Source: Saprospiraceae bacterium (GTDB lineage Bacteria > Bacteroidota > Bacteroidia > Chitinophagales > Saprospiraceae). From it: 64,000 bases of DNA. Shown here piece after piece: positions 25,660-35,005 of this stretch (its first letter is position 1; every line of letters starts with the position of its first letter). A program made the translations under genes and the position numbers. The notes beneath the pieces are model-generated. The model worked only from the letters and a program-made list of their open reading frames with translations. It had not been told where the DNA came from and made no database searches. The DNA is taken from contig JAIPBL010000016.1 of assembly GCA_021739645.1 (NCBI GenBank), positions 1 through 64,000 on the forward strand, in the 5' to 3' direction.

Positions 25660-26962
25660 CGCTGCGCAATTTCCCGCTGTTGCCGAAGGCAGCAAAACAC
25701 GCAAACAAGCAAGCCGCCTCCAGTCAACCCTGCTGGCCGCACTCGCCGCAGCCGCCACCTACACCTGCATGTACGCCTTTCGGAAACCGTTCACGGCGGC
25801 CACCTTCGAGGGCATCGTTTACGCAGGCGTGAACTACAAGGTTTGGCTCGTGGTGGCACAGGTGCTGGGTTACATGGCCAGCAAGTTTTACGGCATCCGC
25901 TTTATTTCGGAACTGAAACCGGCGGGGCGGTTCCGCAGCATCGTCTTGTTGATTGGCTTCGCATGGCTGTCGTTGCTGGGTTTTGCACTCGTGCCGCCAC
26001 CTTGGAACATCGCATTCCTCTTCCTCAACGGCCTGCCGCTCGGCCTGATTTGGGGCATCGTGTTCAGCTACCTCGAAGGCCGCCGCACGACCGAAGTACT
26101 CGGCGTGGTGCTGTCCAGCACCTTCATTTTCGCTTCCGGTTTTGTGAAAAGCGTGGGCACTTGGGTCATGGTGGATTGTAGCCAAAGTCCGTTTTGGATG
26201 CCGTTCGTGACCGGCGCACTGTTCGTCGTACCGCTGGCAGGGGCCGCCTTGCTCCTTGACCGCACTCCCCCACCCGACCACCTCGACCTCGAAGCCCGCA
26301 GCGAGCGCCGCCCGATGACTGGCGAGGAACGAAAGGCTTTTTTGCAAAAATTCTTGTTGGGCATCGTGCTGCTGGTGGCAGCCTATCTGCTGCTGACGGT
26401 GCTGCGCGATCTCCGGGACAATTTCGCCGCCGAAATGTGGAAGGAACTGGGCTACGGCGGCCAATCTGCCATTTTTACCAAAACAGAACTGCCCGCCACC
26501 TTGGTTGTCCTCGTGGGCATGAGCCTTCTGGTTTTTGTAAAAAATAATCACAAAGCGTTGCTTTTCAATCACTTATCTATCTTACTGGGCATGGTGTTGG
26601 TTTTTTCCAGCACCCTGCTTTTTTCACAAAAAATGCTTTCGGCACCACTTTGGGCCATGCTCAACGGCGTTGGCCTGTACCTCGCCTACGTGCCTTTCAA
26701 CTGCCTCATTTTCGAGCGGCTGATAGCGGCTTACCGCCAGCCCGGCAATATCGGGTTCGTCATGTACCTGGCGGATGCAGTGGGTTATCTGGGTAGCGTA
26801 GCTGTGCTACTGCTGAAAGAATTTTTGGACGTGCAGCTGACTTGGAGCAGGTTTTTGGTGGGAGCGAATTTGTGGGCAAGCGTGCTGGGCATCGTGCTGG
26901 TGGGAGCATCGGTGGGGTATTTTTTCAAAAAAAGCAAAATAACACAGGAAAGGTTGGCGTAA
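25652..26962 (+). CDS. DUF5690 major-facilitator transporter
   Basis: A 436-residue protein with about 12 membrane segments and a cytoplasmic charged loop between helices 6 and 7 (LDRTPPPDHLDLEARSERRPMTGEER). TYTCMYAFRKPFTAATFEG near the N-terminus resembles the organophosphate:phosphate antiporter group (GlpT/UhpC-like), and the rest matches DUF5690 proteins. Overlap with the PhnX-like gene supports phosphonate uptake, a role inferred from context. Confidence 0.8.
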   Translation: MHSAAQFPAVAEGSKTRKQASRLQSTLLAALAAAATYTCMYAFRKPFTAATFEGIVYAGVNYKVWLVVAQVLGYMASKFYGIRFISELKPAGRFRSIVLLIGFAWLSLLGFALVPPPWNIAFLFLNGLPLGLIWGIVFSYLEGRRTTEVLGVVLSSTFIFASGFVKSVGTWVMVDCSQSPFWMPFVTGALFVVPLAGAALLLDRTPPPDHLDLEARSERRPMTGEERKAFLQKFLLGIVLLVAAYLLLTVLRDLRDNFAAEMWKELGYGGQSAIFTKTELPATLVVLVGMSLLVFVKNNHKALLFNHLSILLGMVLVFSSTLLFSQKMLSAPLWAMLNGVGLYLAYVPFNCLIFERLIAAYRQPGNIGFVMYLADAVGYLGSVAVLLLKEFLDVQLTWSRFLVGANLWASVLGIVLVGASVGYFFKKSKITQERLA

Positions 26963-26981
26963 CTTTGCATAAACGTATGCG

Positions 26982-27296
26982 ATGAACGCCATTTTAAAAA
27001 AGAAGGAAAAGGAGTTGAAAGCGCTTTGCCAAAAGTATCAGGTGGAGCGGCTCTACGCTTTCGGTTCGGTGACGAGCGACCAGTTCGACCCCGACCGCAG
27101 CGACCTTGATTTCATCGTGGCTTTTCAGCAAGGGCTTGACCCGATTACGATGGGCGGCTACCTCTGGGACATGCAGTTGGATTTGGAAGCGATGTTCAAC
27201 CGCAAAATAGATTTGCTGCACGAGCGACCGTTCAGGAACCCCTATTTTGCGAAAGCAGTCGAAGAAAGCAAAAAATTGTTGTATGCAGCAGCATAG
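26982..27296 (+). CDS. MntA-type minimal nucleotidyltransferase antitoxin
   Basis: A 104-residue MNT-domain protein with YAFGSVTSDQFDPDRSDLDFIVAF: Gly28-Ser29 and Asp41-x-Asp43. In characterised HepT/MntA pairs, MntA adenylylates a tyrosine of the HEPN toxin. It overlaps the following hepT gene by 14 bp, the usual arrangement. The pair interrupts the phosphonate cluster, 19 bp after the transporter gene. Confidence 0.88.
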   Translation: MNAILKKKEKELKALCQKYQVERLYAFGSVTSDQFDPDRSDLDFIVAFQQGLDPITMGGYLWDMQLDLEAMFNRKIDLLHERPFRNPYFAKAVEESKKLLYAAA

Positions 27297-27618
27297 GTCG
27301 TTCAAATACTTGATGGACATCCTCATTTGCATTGAAAGGATTGAGGAATTTAGCACTGAACTGCTCGATTTCGAAGCGTTCAAATCTGATTTGAGGACCC
27401 GTCTTGCCATAGAAAGATGTTTGGAAATCATTGGAGAAGCGACCAATCAGTTGCTGAAACTTGAGCCAGACGTTGCAATCAGCCACACTGAGAAAATGAT
27501 AGGGTTGCGCAACCGGATTACGCACGGTTATGACGATATTTCTGAAATTTCAATCTGGGAAATCATCAAAGTCCACCTGCCCATCCTCAAGTCCGAAGTA
27601 CAGGTACTTCTCTCCTGA
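27283..27618 (+). CDS. HepT-type HEPN ribonuclease toxin (DUF86)
   Basis: A 111-residue all-helical HEPN protein with the catalytic motif RNRITHGY (Arg76-X4-His81, Tyr83), i.e. RX4HXY. The tyrosine is the residue AMPylated by MntA in known systems. ATG 27283 overlaps the antitoxin stop; the upstream in-frame start at 27247 lies deeper in mntA and is less likely. Active site intact, so the pair is presumably functional. Confidence 0.9.
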   Translation: MQQHRSFKYLMDILICIERIEEFSTELLDFEAFKSDLRTRLAIERCLEIIGEATNQLLKLEPDVAISHTEKMIGLRNRITHGYDDISEISIWEIIKVHLPILKSEVQVLLS

Positions 27619-27646
27619 TTTTTTACTTTCCGCAATTTTTCCATCT

Positions 27647-28783
27647 ATGAGTTCAACAAAAAGCGCCATCGTCATCGGCGCGGGCATCGTCGGTTTGGCC
27701 ACGGCCAGGGCGCTAGCCATCCGCGGTTTTAAGGTAAAAATTTTCGAGCGCAGCCAGCGGGCGGTGGGTGCCAGCATCCGCAACTTCGGCATGGTCTGGC
27801 CCATCGGGCAGCCGACGGGCGAGCTGTACGAAACGGCATTGCGCAGCCGCTCCATTTGGAAGGAAGCCTGCACGGAGGCAGGCATCTGGCACAACGAAAA
27901 CGGCTCGCTCCACCTCGCCTACCACGACGACGAGTGGGCGGTGCTGGAAGAATTTGTCGCAGAAAATCAGGCAGGCAGGCCAGCCGTTTCTTTGCTTTTG
28001 AAAAAACAGGTGCGGGACAAGTCCTCCGTGGCCGTGCTGAAGGGGTTGAAAGGGGCACTCTGGAGCAGCGACGAACTCATCGTTGACCCACGGGAAGCCA
28101 TTGCGAAGCTACCAGAATATTTTACTGAAAAATACGGCATCGAATTTCATTTCGGCGTGGCCGCAACGGAAGTCCACAGCGGCCAGGTCCGCACTGGCGA
28201 CGGAAAAAAGCACCGTACCGACCGCATCTTCATCTGTTCCGGTCAGGACTTCGAGACGCTGTACCCGCAAGCCTTCACCGATAGCGGCATCACCCGCTGC
28301 AAGCTCCAGATGATGCGCACCCCGGCACAGCCAGCCCGCCTCGGCGCCTCGCTCTGTGCTGGGCTCACGCTGACGCATTACAAGGCGTTCGAAAAATTGC
28401 CCTCGCTGCCCGCCTTGCGCAGCCGTTTTGAAAAGGAAATGCCGGAGTACTTGAAGTGGGGCATCCACGTCCTCGTTTCCCAAAACCACGCTGGCGAAGT
28501 GACCCTCGGCGACACCCACGAGTACGGCCTGCACCTCGACCCCTTCGACCGGGCGGAACTTAACGACTTGGTTCTCAAATACTTGGAAACATTTTGCCGA
28601 TTGCCGAAGCCGCAAGTTGCTGAAACGTGGCACGGCATTTACGCCAAACTGCCCGCCGGGAAAAGCTGGCTGGTAGTCGAGCCGGAGCCGGGCGTCACCA
28701 TTTTGAACGGCATGGGCGGGGCGGGCATGACGCTGTCGTTTGGGTTGGCGGAGCAGGTGGTGCGCGGAGCTAACCTCGATTAG
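27647..28783 (+). CDS. TIGR03364-type FAD oxidoreductase of phosphonate clusters
   Basis: A 378-residue DAO-family flavoenzyme. The dinucleotide fold is SAIVIGAGIVGLATARALAIRG (GxGxxG), followed by VGASIRNFGMVWPIG and a C-terminal FAD contact ILNGMGGAGMTLSFGLAEQVV. It matches the FAD oxidoreductase repeatedly found beside PhnZ and PhnX-like genes, thought to oxidise an aminoalkylphosphonate. It follows hepT by 28 bp, so it probably belonged to the phnZ operon before the toxin pair inserted. Its end overlaps the convergent metallophosphatase by 4 bp. ATG 27647 was chosen because it starts the fold. Confidence 0.83.
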   Translation: MSSTKSAIVIGAGIVGLATARALAIRGFKVKIFERSQRAVGASIRNFGMVWPIGQPTGELYETALRSRSIWKEACTEAGIWHNENGSLHLAYHDDEWAVLEEFVAENQAGRPAVSLLLKKQVRDKSSVAVLKGLKGALWSSDELIVDPREAIAKLPEYFTEKYGIEFHFGVAATEVHSGQVRTGDGKKHRTDRIFICSGQDFETLYPQAFTDSGITRCKLQMMRTPAQPARLGASLCAGLTLTHYKAFEKLPSLPALRSRFEKEMPEYLKWGIHVLVSQNHAGEVTLGDTHEYGLHLDPFDRAELNDLVLKYLETFCRLPKPQVAETWHGIYAKLPAGKSWLVVEPEPGVTILNGMGGAGMTLSFGLAEQVVRGANLD

Positions 28784-29625
28784 CCATTCACGGCACCCAG
28801 AATATCCAGCAGCATTGCCTCTTCGTCCATCACTTTTTCGTCGTCAGGGTCGTGAAGGGCTTCTTTTACTTTCAGGCGGGGATTGGTTACCTCAAAATCC
28901 GCTTCGTCGTACTCGTAGATGCTCCATTTGCCGAAATTGAATTCCAGCGCGGTCAGGCTTTCCACCCAGTCGCCGGAGTTGAGGTAGGTCACGCCGTTCT
29001 TTTGCCTGATTTGTGGCTGGTGGATATGGCCACAGATAACGAACCCATAGCCCTTTTCCCTTGCGAGCCGGATGGCAGTGTCCTCGAAGTCTGCAACAAA
29101 CTTGACGGCTTCCTTCACCCGCTGCTTCACGTTGGCGGCAAATGACATTCTTGGCTTGCCCAGCGCCGTTCGCCATTTGTTCACGAAGCGGTTGAGGCGA
29201 ATGAGCCAGTCGTAGCCATGCCCGCCGAGTTTGGAAAGGAGTGGGGAGTATTGGACGACGAGGTCGAACACGTCACCATGAAAAATCCAATGCTGCTCAC
29301 CGTTGATCTGGATCAGGAGGCTGTCGCGCAGATAGATATTGCCGATGGAAAAACCGGAGTAGCGGCGGAGGGCGTCGTCATGGTTGCCAGTGATATAATA
29401 GACCTTGGTGTCGCCCATCGCCATTTTCATGATGCGCTGCACAACCTTCACATGCTCGCTTGGAAACCATTTTTTGTTGAACTGCCAGATGTCGAAGAAG
29501 TCGCCGTTGAGGATGAGCACCTTGGGTTTGATGCTTTTAAGGTAGTTGAGCAGTTCCTTGGCATGGCAGCCATAAGTTCCGAGATGTACATCAGAGATGA
29601 TGCAGATGTTAAGCGTTCTTTTCAT
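28780..29625 (-). CDS. UDP-2,3-diacylglucosamine diphosphatase-like metallophosphatase
   Basis: A 281-residue calcineurin-like phosphoesterase of the LpxH family. Metal-binding motifs appear in order: SDVHLG, NGDFFDIW, TGNHDDALRR, FHGDVFD and CGHIHQPQI. LpxH hydrolyses UDP-2,3-diacylglucosamine to lipid X in lipid A synthesis; this protein is longer than E. coli LpxH (about 240 residues), with an extra acidic C-terminal tail. It is divergent from a glycosyltransferase gene across 253 bp. In Bacteroidota such pairs may process other glycolipids, so the exact substrate is uncertain. Confidence 0.8.
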   Translation of the reverse strand: MKRTLNICIISDVHLGTYGCHAKELLNYLKSIKPKVLILNGDFFDIWQFNKKWFPSEHVKVVQRIMKMAMGDTKVYYITGNHDDALRRYSGFSIGNIYLRDSLLIQINGEQHWIFHGDVFDLVVQYSPLLSKLGGHGYDWLIRLNRFVNKWRTALGKPRMSFAANVKQRVKEAVKFVADFEDTAIRLAREKGYGFVICGHIHQPQIRQKNGVTYLNSGDWVESLTALEFNFGKWSIYEYDEADFEVTNPRLKVKEALHDPDDEKVMDEEAMLLDILGAVNG

Positions 29626-29878
29626 TAATTGAACAGGTTTTAATTCGGGTTATATCACAGGTTTTGTGTTTAAGGTATCCCCTGCCTGTCATTGTTGGGC
29701 AAGGTTTTCATAGTGCTTAGTATCAAAGAATTTCAAATAATCCACACAAAACCATGCTACCCATTTAAGGGATAAATTTCGACAGGTCATATAAATTGAA
29801 CATAAAGCCTATCTTATGAAATGATTAAGAAACATCTATGGGTGGGGCAATAAGCGACTAAATCCTTTTTTTCGCCCA

Positions 29879-30877
29879 ATGAAAATCCTTTACGCCATAC
29901 AAGGCACGGGCAACGGCCATATCAGCCGTGCAAGGGACATCGTGCCCATCCTCGCCCGCATGGGCGACCTCGACGTGCTGGTGAGTGGCGTCCAAGCTGA
30001 TGTGGAACTGGGATTCCCTGTCAGGTACCAGTACAAGGGCCTCAGCTTCATCTTCGGTAAAAAAGGCGGTGTGGACGTGGTGGAGACCTACCGCAAGAGC
30101 AATATGCTCCGCCTCTTCCGGGAAGTACGGAGCCTGCCCATCCTCGATTATGACCTTGTTATTTCCGACTTCGAGCCGGTGAGCGCATGGGCTTGTTTTT
30201 TAAAACGAAAGACCTGCATCGGCCTGAGTCACCAAGCCGCCGTGCTGCACGAGGTGGCGCCTCGGCCAAATAAATTCGACCCCATCGGCAAAGCTGTATT
30301 GAAGCGCTATGCACCCGTGACGCATAGTTATGGCTTCCATTTCCAAGCCTACGCCGAGGGCATCTTCACGCCCCTCATCCGACAGCAGGTGCGGGAATTG
30401 AAGGTGGGCGACCAAGGCCATTACACGGTCTATCTGCCCGCCTACGACGACCAACGCATCTTGAAAACGCTTGGCAAATTCAAGAATATGCATTGGGAAG
30501 TTTTTTCAAAACACACTAAAAAGGCATACCAAGCAGGCAATGTCGCCGTGCAGCCCGTGTGCAATGAAGCTTTTTTGCAAAGCCTCGCCAGCGCCACAGG
30601 CGTACTTTGCGGGGCAGGCTTCGAGACGCCTGCTGAGGCGCTTTTTATGGGTAAAAAACTAATGGTCGTGCCCATGCGGGGACAGTACGAGCAGCAGTGC
30701 AACGCCGCCGCATTGAAGGCGATGGGCGTGCCAGTCATCAAGAATTTGAGAAAAAAGCAACACGCTAAAATTGGCGAGTGGTTGGCCGATGTGACGGTGC
30801 CAAAGGTGGAATATCCGGACATTACAGAGGCAATACTGAAGATGATTGTGGAGCAACACGAAGGCGCTTCCTCTTAA
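29879..30877 (+). CDS. GT-B glycosyltransferase-family protein
   Basis: A 332-residue protein with GT-B (MGT/GT28-like) signatures: an N-terminal ILYAIQGTGNGHISRARDIVPIL and a C-terminal TGVLCGAGFETPAEALFMGKKLMVVPM, the nucleotide-sugar site, plus GQYEQQCNAAAL. No signal peptide or membrane segment, so cytosolic or peripheral. Divergence from the LpxH-like gene suggests a shared envelope-glycolipid role, unproven. Confidence 0.8.
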   Translation: MKILYAIQGTGNGHISRARDIVPILARMGDLDVLVSGVQADVELGFPVRYQYKGLSFIFGKKGGVDVVETYRKSNMLRLFREVRSLPILDYDLVISDFEPVSAWACFLKRKTCIGLSHQAAVLHEVAPRPNKFDPIGKAVLKRYAPVTHSYGFHFQAYAEGIFTPLIRQQVRELKVGDQGHYTVYLPAYDDQRILKTLGKFKNMHWEVFSKHTKKAYQAGNVAVQPVCNEAFLQSLASATGVLCGAGFETPAEALFMGKKLMVVPMRGQYEQQCNAAALKAMGVPVIKNLRKKQHAKIGEWLADVTVPKVEYPDITEAILKMIVEQHEGASS

Positions 30878-30935
30878 TCCAAGTTATGCTGTACCACTGG
30901 CAGCAGGTTTCCACCCATCCGGTATCGCTAGCTAT

Positions 30936-32885
30936 CTAGTAGCTTCCACCCACTTTCCTATCGTTCCAAGTTGGATTGTTTTCAAAAACAGGCAAAGACG
31001 CTGGTACGGAAAATTTGCCCATGTCTCCCGCTAGGCTTTTCATAAATGCCACCAAATCGGACTGTTCCGCTTTCGTCAGTTTCAGTTCATCGAAAGGCAA
31101 TGTCTGGTGCGGCACGTCAAGCTTTAGCCCTTTGCCGCCGCCCCGGTTGTAGAAATCCACGACTTCTTCGAGGGTCTTGAAAGCGCCGTTGTGCATGTAC
31201 GGGGCCGTCAGTTCCGCATTGCGAACTGTCACGGTTTTGAAAGAAGTTTTTAGAAAGTCAGCTTTCACGTCAGGCATACCGTTGGAATAGCGGCCGAGGT
31301 CGGTGTCGAGGCTGGGGTGCAGCGTATCCGCCGTGGCGGTGATGCCCAGCACCTCCGATTCCGATTCGAGGTAGGTCGGCGGCACGGTGCCGTTGAAGAC
31401 CGGGGCGAAATGACAAGTGCCACAGGCCGCTTTGCCCATGAACAGGTTGAATCCCCGCTTAACGGCCGGGTCAATCACGCCCGTTTTGCCCTGCACGTAC
31501 TGGTCGAACGGGCTGTCGAAGTCCGTGAGGCTGGCCACGTAGGCGCTCAGCGCATCGGAAATGGAGTAGGTCGAAAGCTGGTACTGCGGCTGTTCCGGAT
31601 ACGCTTCGGCAAAAAGCTGCTGGTACTCAGCGCTCTGGCCAAGTTTTTCGAGGATTTCGGGGTAGTCGGTGTTGAATTCGTCCTTGCTCAACACCACGTG
31701 CAGCATCTGGCGGTCGAGGCGGGGTTCCCGCAGGTCCCAGAAATACTGGTCGGCGTAAACGGCGTTGACGAGCGAGGGCGAATTGCGGAGCAACGAATGC
31801 TGCCCGTCCGCCGCAAGGCTTTTGGGCAGGCCATCGGTGAACGCCTTCTCTGGGCGATGGCACGAGGCGCAGGAGCGCTCCAGGTTTTTGGACAAAATGG
31901 GGTCGAAAAACAACGTCCGGCCCAGTTCCTTCCTTTTCTCAAACAGCGGGTGCTTCGTGTCGAGGTTGGCGAAATACCCTGCATCTAAAAAACTGGGGTC
32001 AAATAAGCTGGCAGCGTGGTAGTTCACGGCACGGGGCATTTTGTCGGTTTCTTCCGCAAACTCGATGCCCAGCGATTTGTGTATTTCGTAAAAAAGCTGG
32101 TACTGCGGCTCGATGTGCTTCATCAAGAACTCCAGCCGGTCGAAGCTGTCGAAGTCGTCGTTTTTGGTCAAATATTCCAGCGTGTTTACCATGCGGGCCT
32201 CCATGACGATGGCGAGGCCACGGTCTTTTTCTTCCAGCATCGGCAGGTAGTTTTTGAACGCCTCGTACATGCCCTCGAAGGCAATCTTGGCCTCCGGGAT
32301 GGCATTGGCGGAGCCGGGCGTGTCGAAGCCCGTGACGCCGAGTGTGAACGACCGCACCAACTGCTGCCGGATGGCCTCGAAGATGTGGCGGTGCGTGATG
32401 TCTATTTTCGATTGAAAAAACTGGACTTCCCGCCAGTCCTTTTCCAGTTTTTGCGCCAGCGCCACGATGTCGTCTTTTTGAAAAAAAACATCGTCGGCAA
32501 ACGCCAGCTCGTCCAGCACCTGCAAGCCGCTCGGCTCGATGACCTTCACCACGGGCACATTGGGTTCGATGCTCGGCAGCGGTGCGCCGTTGATGTTTTT
32601 TTTCACGTCGGCCCCATCGAAATAGGCAACGAGAAACTCGATTTTTTTATAGCTCAAACGGGCTTCTGCCACGGCGGCCTGCAACACTTCCACGGACTTT
32701 TCGCTGCCGCTCAAATTTTGCGCTGCAGCCACCAAATCGCTGATGGCAAGCTCGGTTTCGTCGAGGCCAGTGCCGAACTGTTGGTTGACTTTACCCAAGG
32801 CAATTTTCGCTTTGTCGCTCGAAAAACTCCCGAAGAACAGGATGGCAAAAAGGATGGGGAAACAGGCAAGTATTTTTTTGTTCAT
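30936..32885 (-). CDS. Di-heme cytochrome c peroxidase-like protein with helical N-domain
   Basis: A 649-residue exported protein; the signal peptide runs MNKKILACFPILFAILFFGSF. Residues about 20-300 are a helical domain with no recognised motif. The C-terminal part is the CCP/MauG type, with heme sites CASCHRPEKAFTDG and CGTCHFAPVFNG, and LRNAELTAPYMHNGAFKTLEEVVDFYNRGGG near the end. Periplasmic peroxidase or electron-transfer role. It starts 71 bp after the phoX-like gene and is probably co-transcribed with it. The longer frame from 32933 overlaps the phoX-like spacer and has no signal. Confidence 0.87.
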   Translation of the reverse strand: MNKKILACFPILFAILFFGSFSSDKAKIALGKVNQQFGTGLDETELAISDLVAAAQNLSGSEKSVEVLQAAVAEARLSYKKIEFLVAYFDGADVKKNINGAPLPSIEPNVPVVKVIEPSGLQVLDELAFADDVFFQKDDIVALAQKLEKDWREVQFFQSKIDITHRHIFEAIRQQLVRSFTLGVTGFDTPGSANAIPEAKIAFEGMYEAFKNYLPMLEEKDRGLAIVMEARMVNTLEYLTKNDDFDSFDRLEFLMKHIEPQYQLFYEIHKSLGIEFAEETDKMPRAVNYHAASLFDPSFLDAGYFANLDTKHPLFEKRKELGRTLFFDPILSKNLERSCASCHRPEKAFTDGLPKSLAADGQHSLLRNSPSLVNAVYADQYFWDLREPRLDRQMLHVVLSKDEFNTDYPEILEKLGQSAEYQQLFAEAYPEQPQYQLSTYSISDALSAYVASLTDFDSPFDQYVQGKTGVIDPAVKRGFNLFMGKAACGTCHFAPVFNGTVPPTYLESESEVLGITATADTLHPSLDTDLGRYSNGMPDVKADFLKTSFKTVTVRNAELTAPYMHNGAFKTLEEVVDFYNRGGGKGLKLDVPHQTLPFDELKLTKAEQSDLVAFMKSLAGDMGKFSVPASLPVFENNPTWNDRKVGGSY

Positions 32886-32956
32886 AAGGCTTGAAAATTT
32901 GAAAATGCCGGACACCACGCAGGCGTCCGGCACTTGACTTCTTTAAAAAAAACGGC

Positions 32957-34804
32957 TTACTGAATCTGCAACTTAATCGTCTCGCCATCAGCGTTTTGCA
33001 CGAAATAAACGCCAGTGTTCAAATGGCTGACTTCCACTTCCATCGTGTTGCGCTTCACGAGCACCCGTTTGCCGGAGGCATCGTAAATGGCCACGTCCGT
33101 CAGCTTGTTCAGGAAGACGGTGCGGGTGGTCGGGTTCGGGTAGATGGAGAATGCACTGGCCTGGTCAACAGCAGGCGTTTCCGGGTCGGCGAACGCACTG
33201 CGGTTTTGCAGGCTGGCGTAGCTCACCTGGTCGAAACCGTGGATGGCGACCGTCAGCGAATGGTTCCAAGGGAACGGGTTGTCGGTGCGGGGGTGCTGGG
33301 AGTTGACGAGCAGCGACTTGCCGTCCGGCGTCATGATGGCCCCCGTCACCTCAGAACCCGCAGGCATAGCGGTCAATCGGATAAGGTCGTCCACCGTTGG
33401 GTTTTGGATGCTCAGGTCGAGCAGGTAAACCTCGCAAAGCGGGTTGGTCACGCCAGCGGGCACCCTACCTTTGGAAGTGCCGTTCAGGTCTTCCTGGATG
33501 ACCAGGAATTTTTTACCGTCAATCGTGATCACGTTCAAACCATCAGGGTTGGTCAGGTGCTTCTCTGGGTAGTTGGCTTCGGCTGGGCTGTCAGCAAAAT
33601 ATGGGCCTGCTTCGAGGTAGATGCGGGTCTGGCCGGTGGTTGGGTTGTACTCCCAAACCCGACCATAATAATCCCAGTAACCAGATACGTTTGGAGAAGC
33701 CAAGCCTTGTGCCTGCGCCCGTGCCATGATTTCTGGGTGATGTACGCCACCTGCGTTTTGGCCTGCGGCAAATGCGCTGCCGGGATTGTCACGGCCAGTC
33801 TCGGTGAAGTAGATGAAGTTGTTGTCTGGGTTGATGGCCACCCACTCGATTCGGTTGAACATGGTAGCCCCTTTTGAAGCGGCCACGTTTTGGTGGTTGA
33901 GCATGGCGCCGTCTTCCCAGATGGGCACCCAAGGCCATCCTGGCTTGTCGTGCTTGTAGGCAAACAAAGTCCCTTTTGTGAAATCGCCCGGTGTGTTCGC
34001 CACGAACATGCCGAAGAAGCCCGGCGTAGCATCTGGGCCGAGGTAAACGATGCGGTTGTCCGGGGCTACGACGCCGCCCTCGAAGCCTTGACGGCCCCAG
34101 TTGTACTGCTTGCGGATGGCCTTTGCTTGGCGTGGGTCAATCTCGGTCATCCAGTTCAGGTTCTGGTAGCGCTTGAGGCTCACACCGTTCCAGCCGGGGA
34201 TGTCGGAAGACACTACGAAGTTGGAGGTGTCCCGGATGCCGCCGCCGGTGGCATAAATGGCGGCGTTGCTGGTTTGGAACCACTCCTCCGCCGTCCAGAT
34301 GCGACCATCTACCATTGAAACGATGCCGCCGCAGTTCATGCCCGTTTCGCCAACCGTGTTGGCGAAGTCCACGTTAAAAAACTGTCCAGTGCGGCCATCG
34401 TTTAGGGTTTGGTCCATGACTTCCAGGGTGCCGTTGGCAGCCCGTTTGATGCGGAAGGCCGTCATGCCGCCGCCGTCGCCAAGCTTGTCAGAGGCGTAAA
34501 TCATCTCGTGGTTCACCGTCACCCAGCCCATGCTCTGGCCAGAGTTGTCGGGGGTGATACCGATGAAGTCGTGCCATTCCTTGGCCACTTCCTGACCGGC
34601 AGGGTTTCCGTAGGTGGGCGTTGACTGTACCATGTCCACACCGCCGACGAACAGCACCTGCGTCGTGAGTGGGGATGGGGGCATTACCATTTCGGTAGGC
34701 ACAAAGCCCGCCGGGATTTGAATTTCCTCATCGAAGAGGGTTTGAGCATTTGCCGCTAGACATGAGAATGCCAGGGCAAAGAGGAGGTAAAGTCTCTTTG
34801 TCAT
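32957..34804 (-). CDS. PhoX-like (DUF839) phosphatase with T9SS sorting domain
   Basis: A 615-residue secreted protein. The signal peptide ends LAANAQ (about residue 21). The PhoX/DUF839 body shows MGWVTVNHEMIY, NPDGLNVITIDGKKFLVIQEDLNG and LLVNSQHPRTDNPFPWNHS. The last 75 residues form a type IX secretion sorting domain (SIYPNPTTRTVFLNKL ... VEVSHLNTGVYFVQ). PhoX enzymes are Ca/Fe-dependent alkaline phosphatases releasing phosphate from organophosphates. Here it would be surface-anchored or released. First gene of the PhoX-peroxidase operon. Confidence 0.85.
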   Translation of the reverse strand: MTKRLYLLFALAFSCLAANAQTLFDEEIQIPAGFVPTEMVMPPSPLTTQVLFVGGVDMVQSTPTYGNPAGQEVAKEWHDFIGITPDNSGQSMGWVTVNHEMIYASDKLGDGGGMTAFRIKRAANGTLEVMDQTLNDGRTGQFFNVDFANTVGETGMNCGGIVSMVDGRIWTAEEWFQTSNAAIYATGGGIRDTSNFVVSSDIPGWNGVSLKRYQNLNWMTEIDPRQAKAIRKQYNWGRQGFEGGVVAPDNRIVYLGPDATPGFFGMFVANTPGDFTKGTLFAYKHDKPGWPWVPIWEDGAMLNHQNVAASKGATMFNRIEWVAINPDNNFIYFTETGRDNPGSAFAAGQNAGGVHHPEIMARAQAQGLASPNVSGYWDYYGRVWEYNPTTGQTRIYLEAGPYFADSPAEANYPEKHLTNPDGLNVITIDGKKFLVIQEDLNGTSKGRVPAGVTNPLCEVYLLDLSIQNPTVDDLIRLTAMPAGSEVTGAIMTPDGKSLLVNSQHPRTDNPFPWNHSLTVAIHGFDQVSYASLQNRSAFADPETPAVDQASAFSIYPNPTTRTVFLNKLTDVAIYDASGKRVLVKRNTMEVEVSHLNTGVYFVQNADGETIKLQIQ

Positions 34805-34841
34805 AGGTGAACAATTGAATTTTGATGAAATAAATTATCTG

Positions 34842-34849
34842 CAAACCTA
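34842..34849 (-). promoter_or_regulatory. Possible -7 box for the PhoX-like gene
   Basis: On the minus strand this reads TAGGTTTG, matching TAnnTTTG, 37 bp before the start codon. A TTGACA lies upstream at a shorter than usual spacing, so the promoter is tentative. Confidence 0.35.
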
Positions 34850-35005
34850 CGCTTGGCAGGTGTCAAGGAAAGTACCGGGTAGGTTAAGCGTTTTTTAATA
34901 AATAGTTCAACAATCTTTACCTGTTAAAGAATTGATTATCATAAAGTTATGCGACTGTAAACTATGACTTGTGGGTAAATTTTGGATTGTTTTTGGTTGA
35001 AATTT

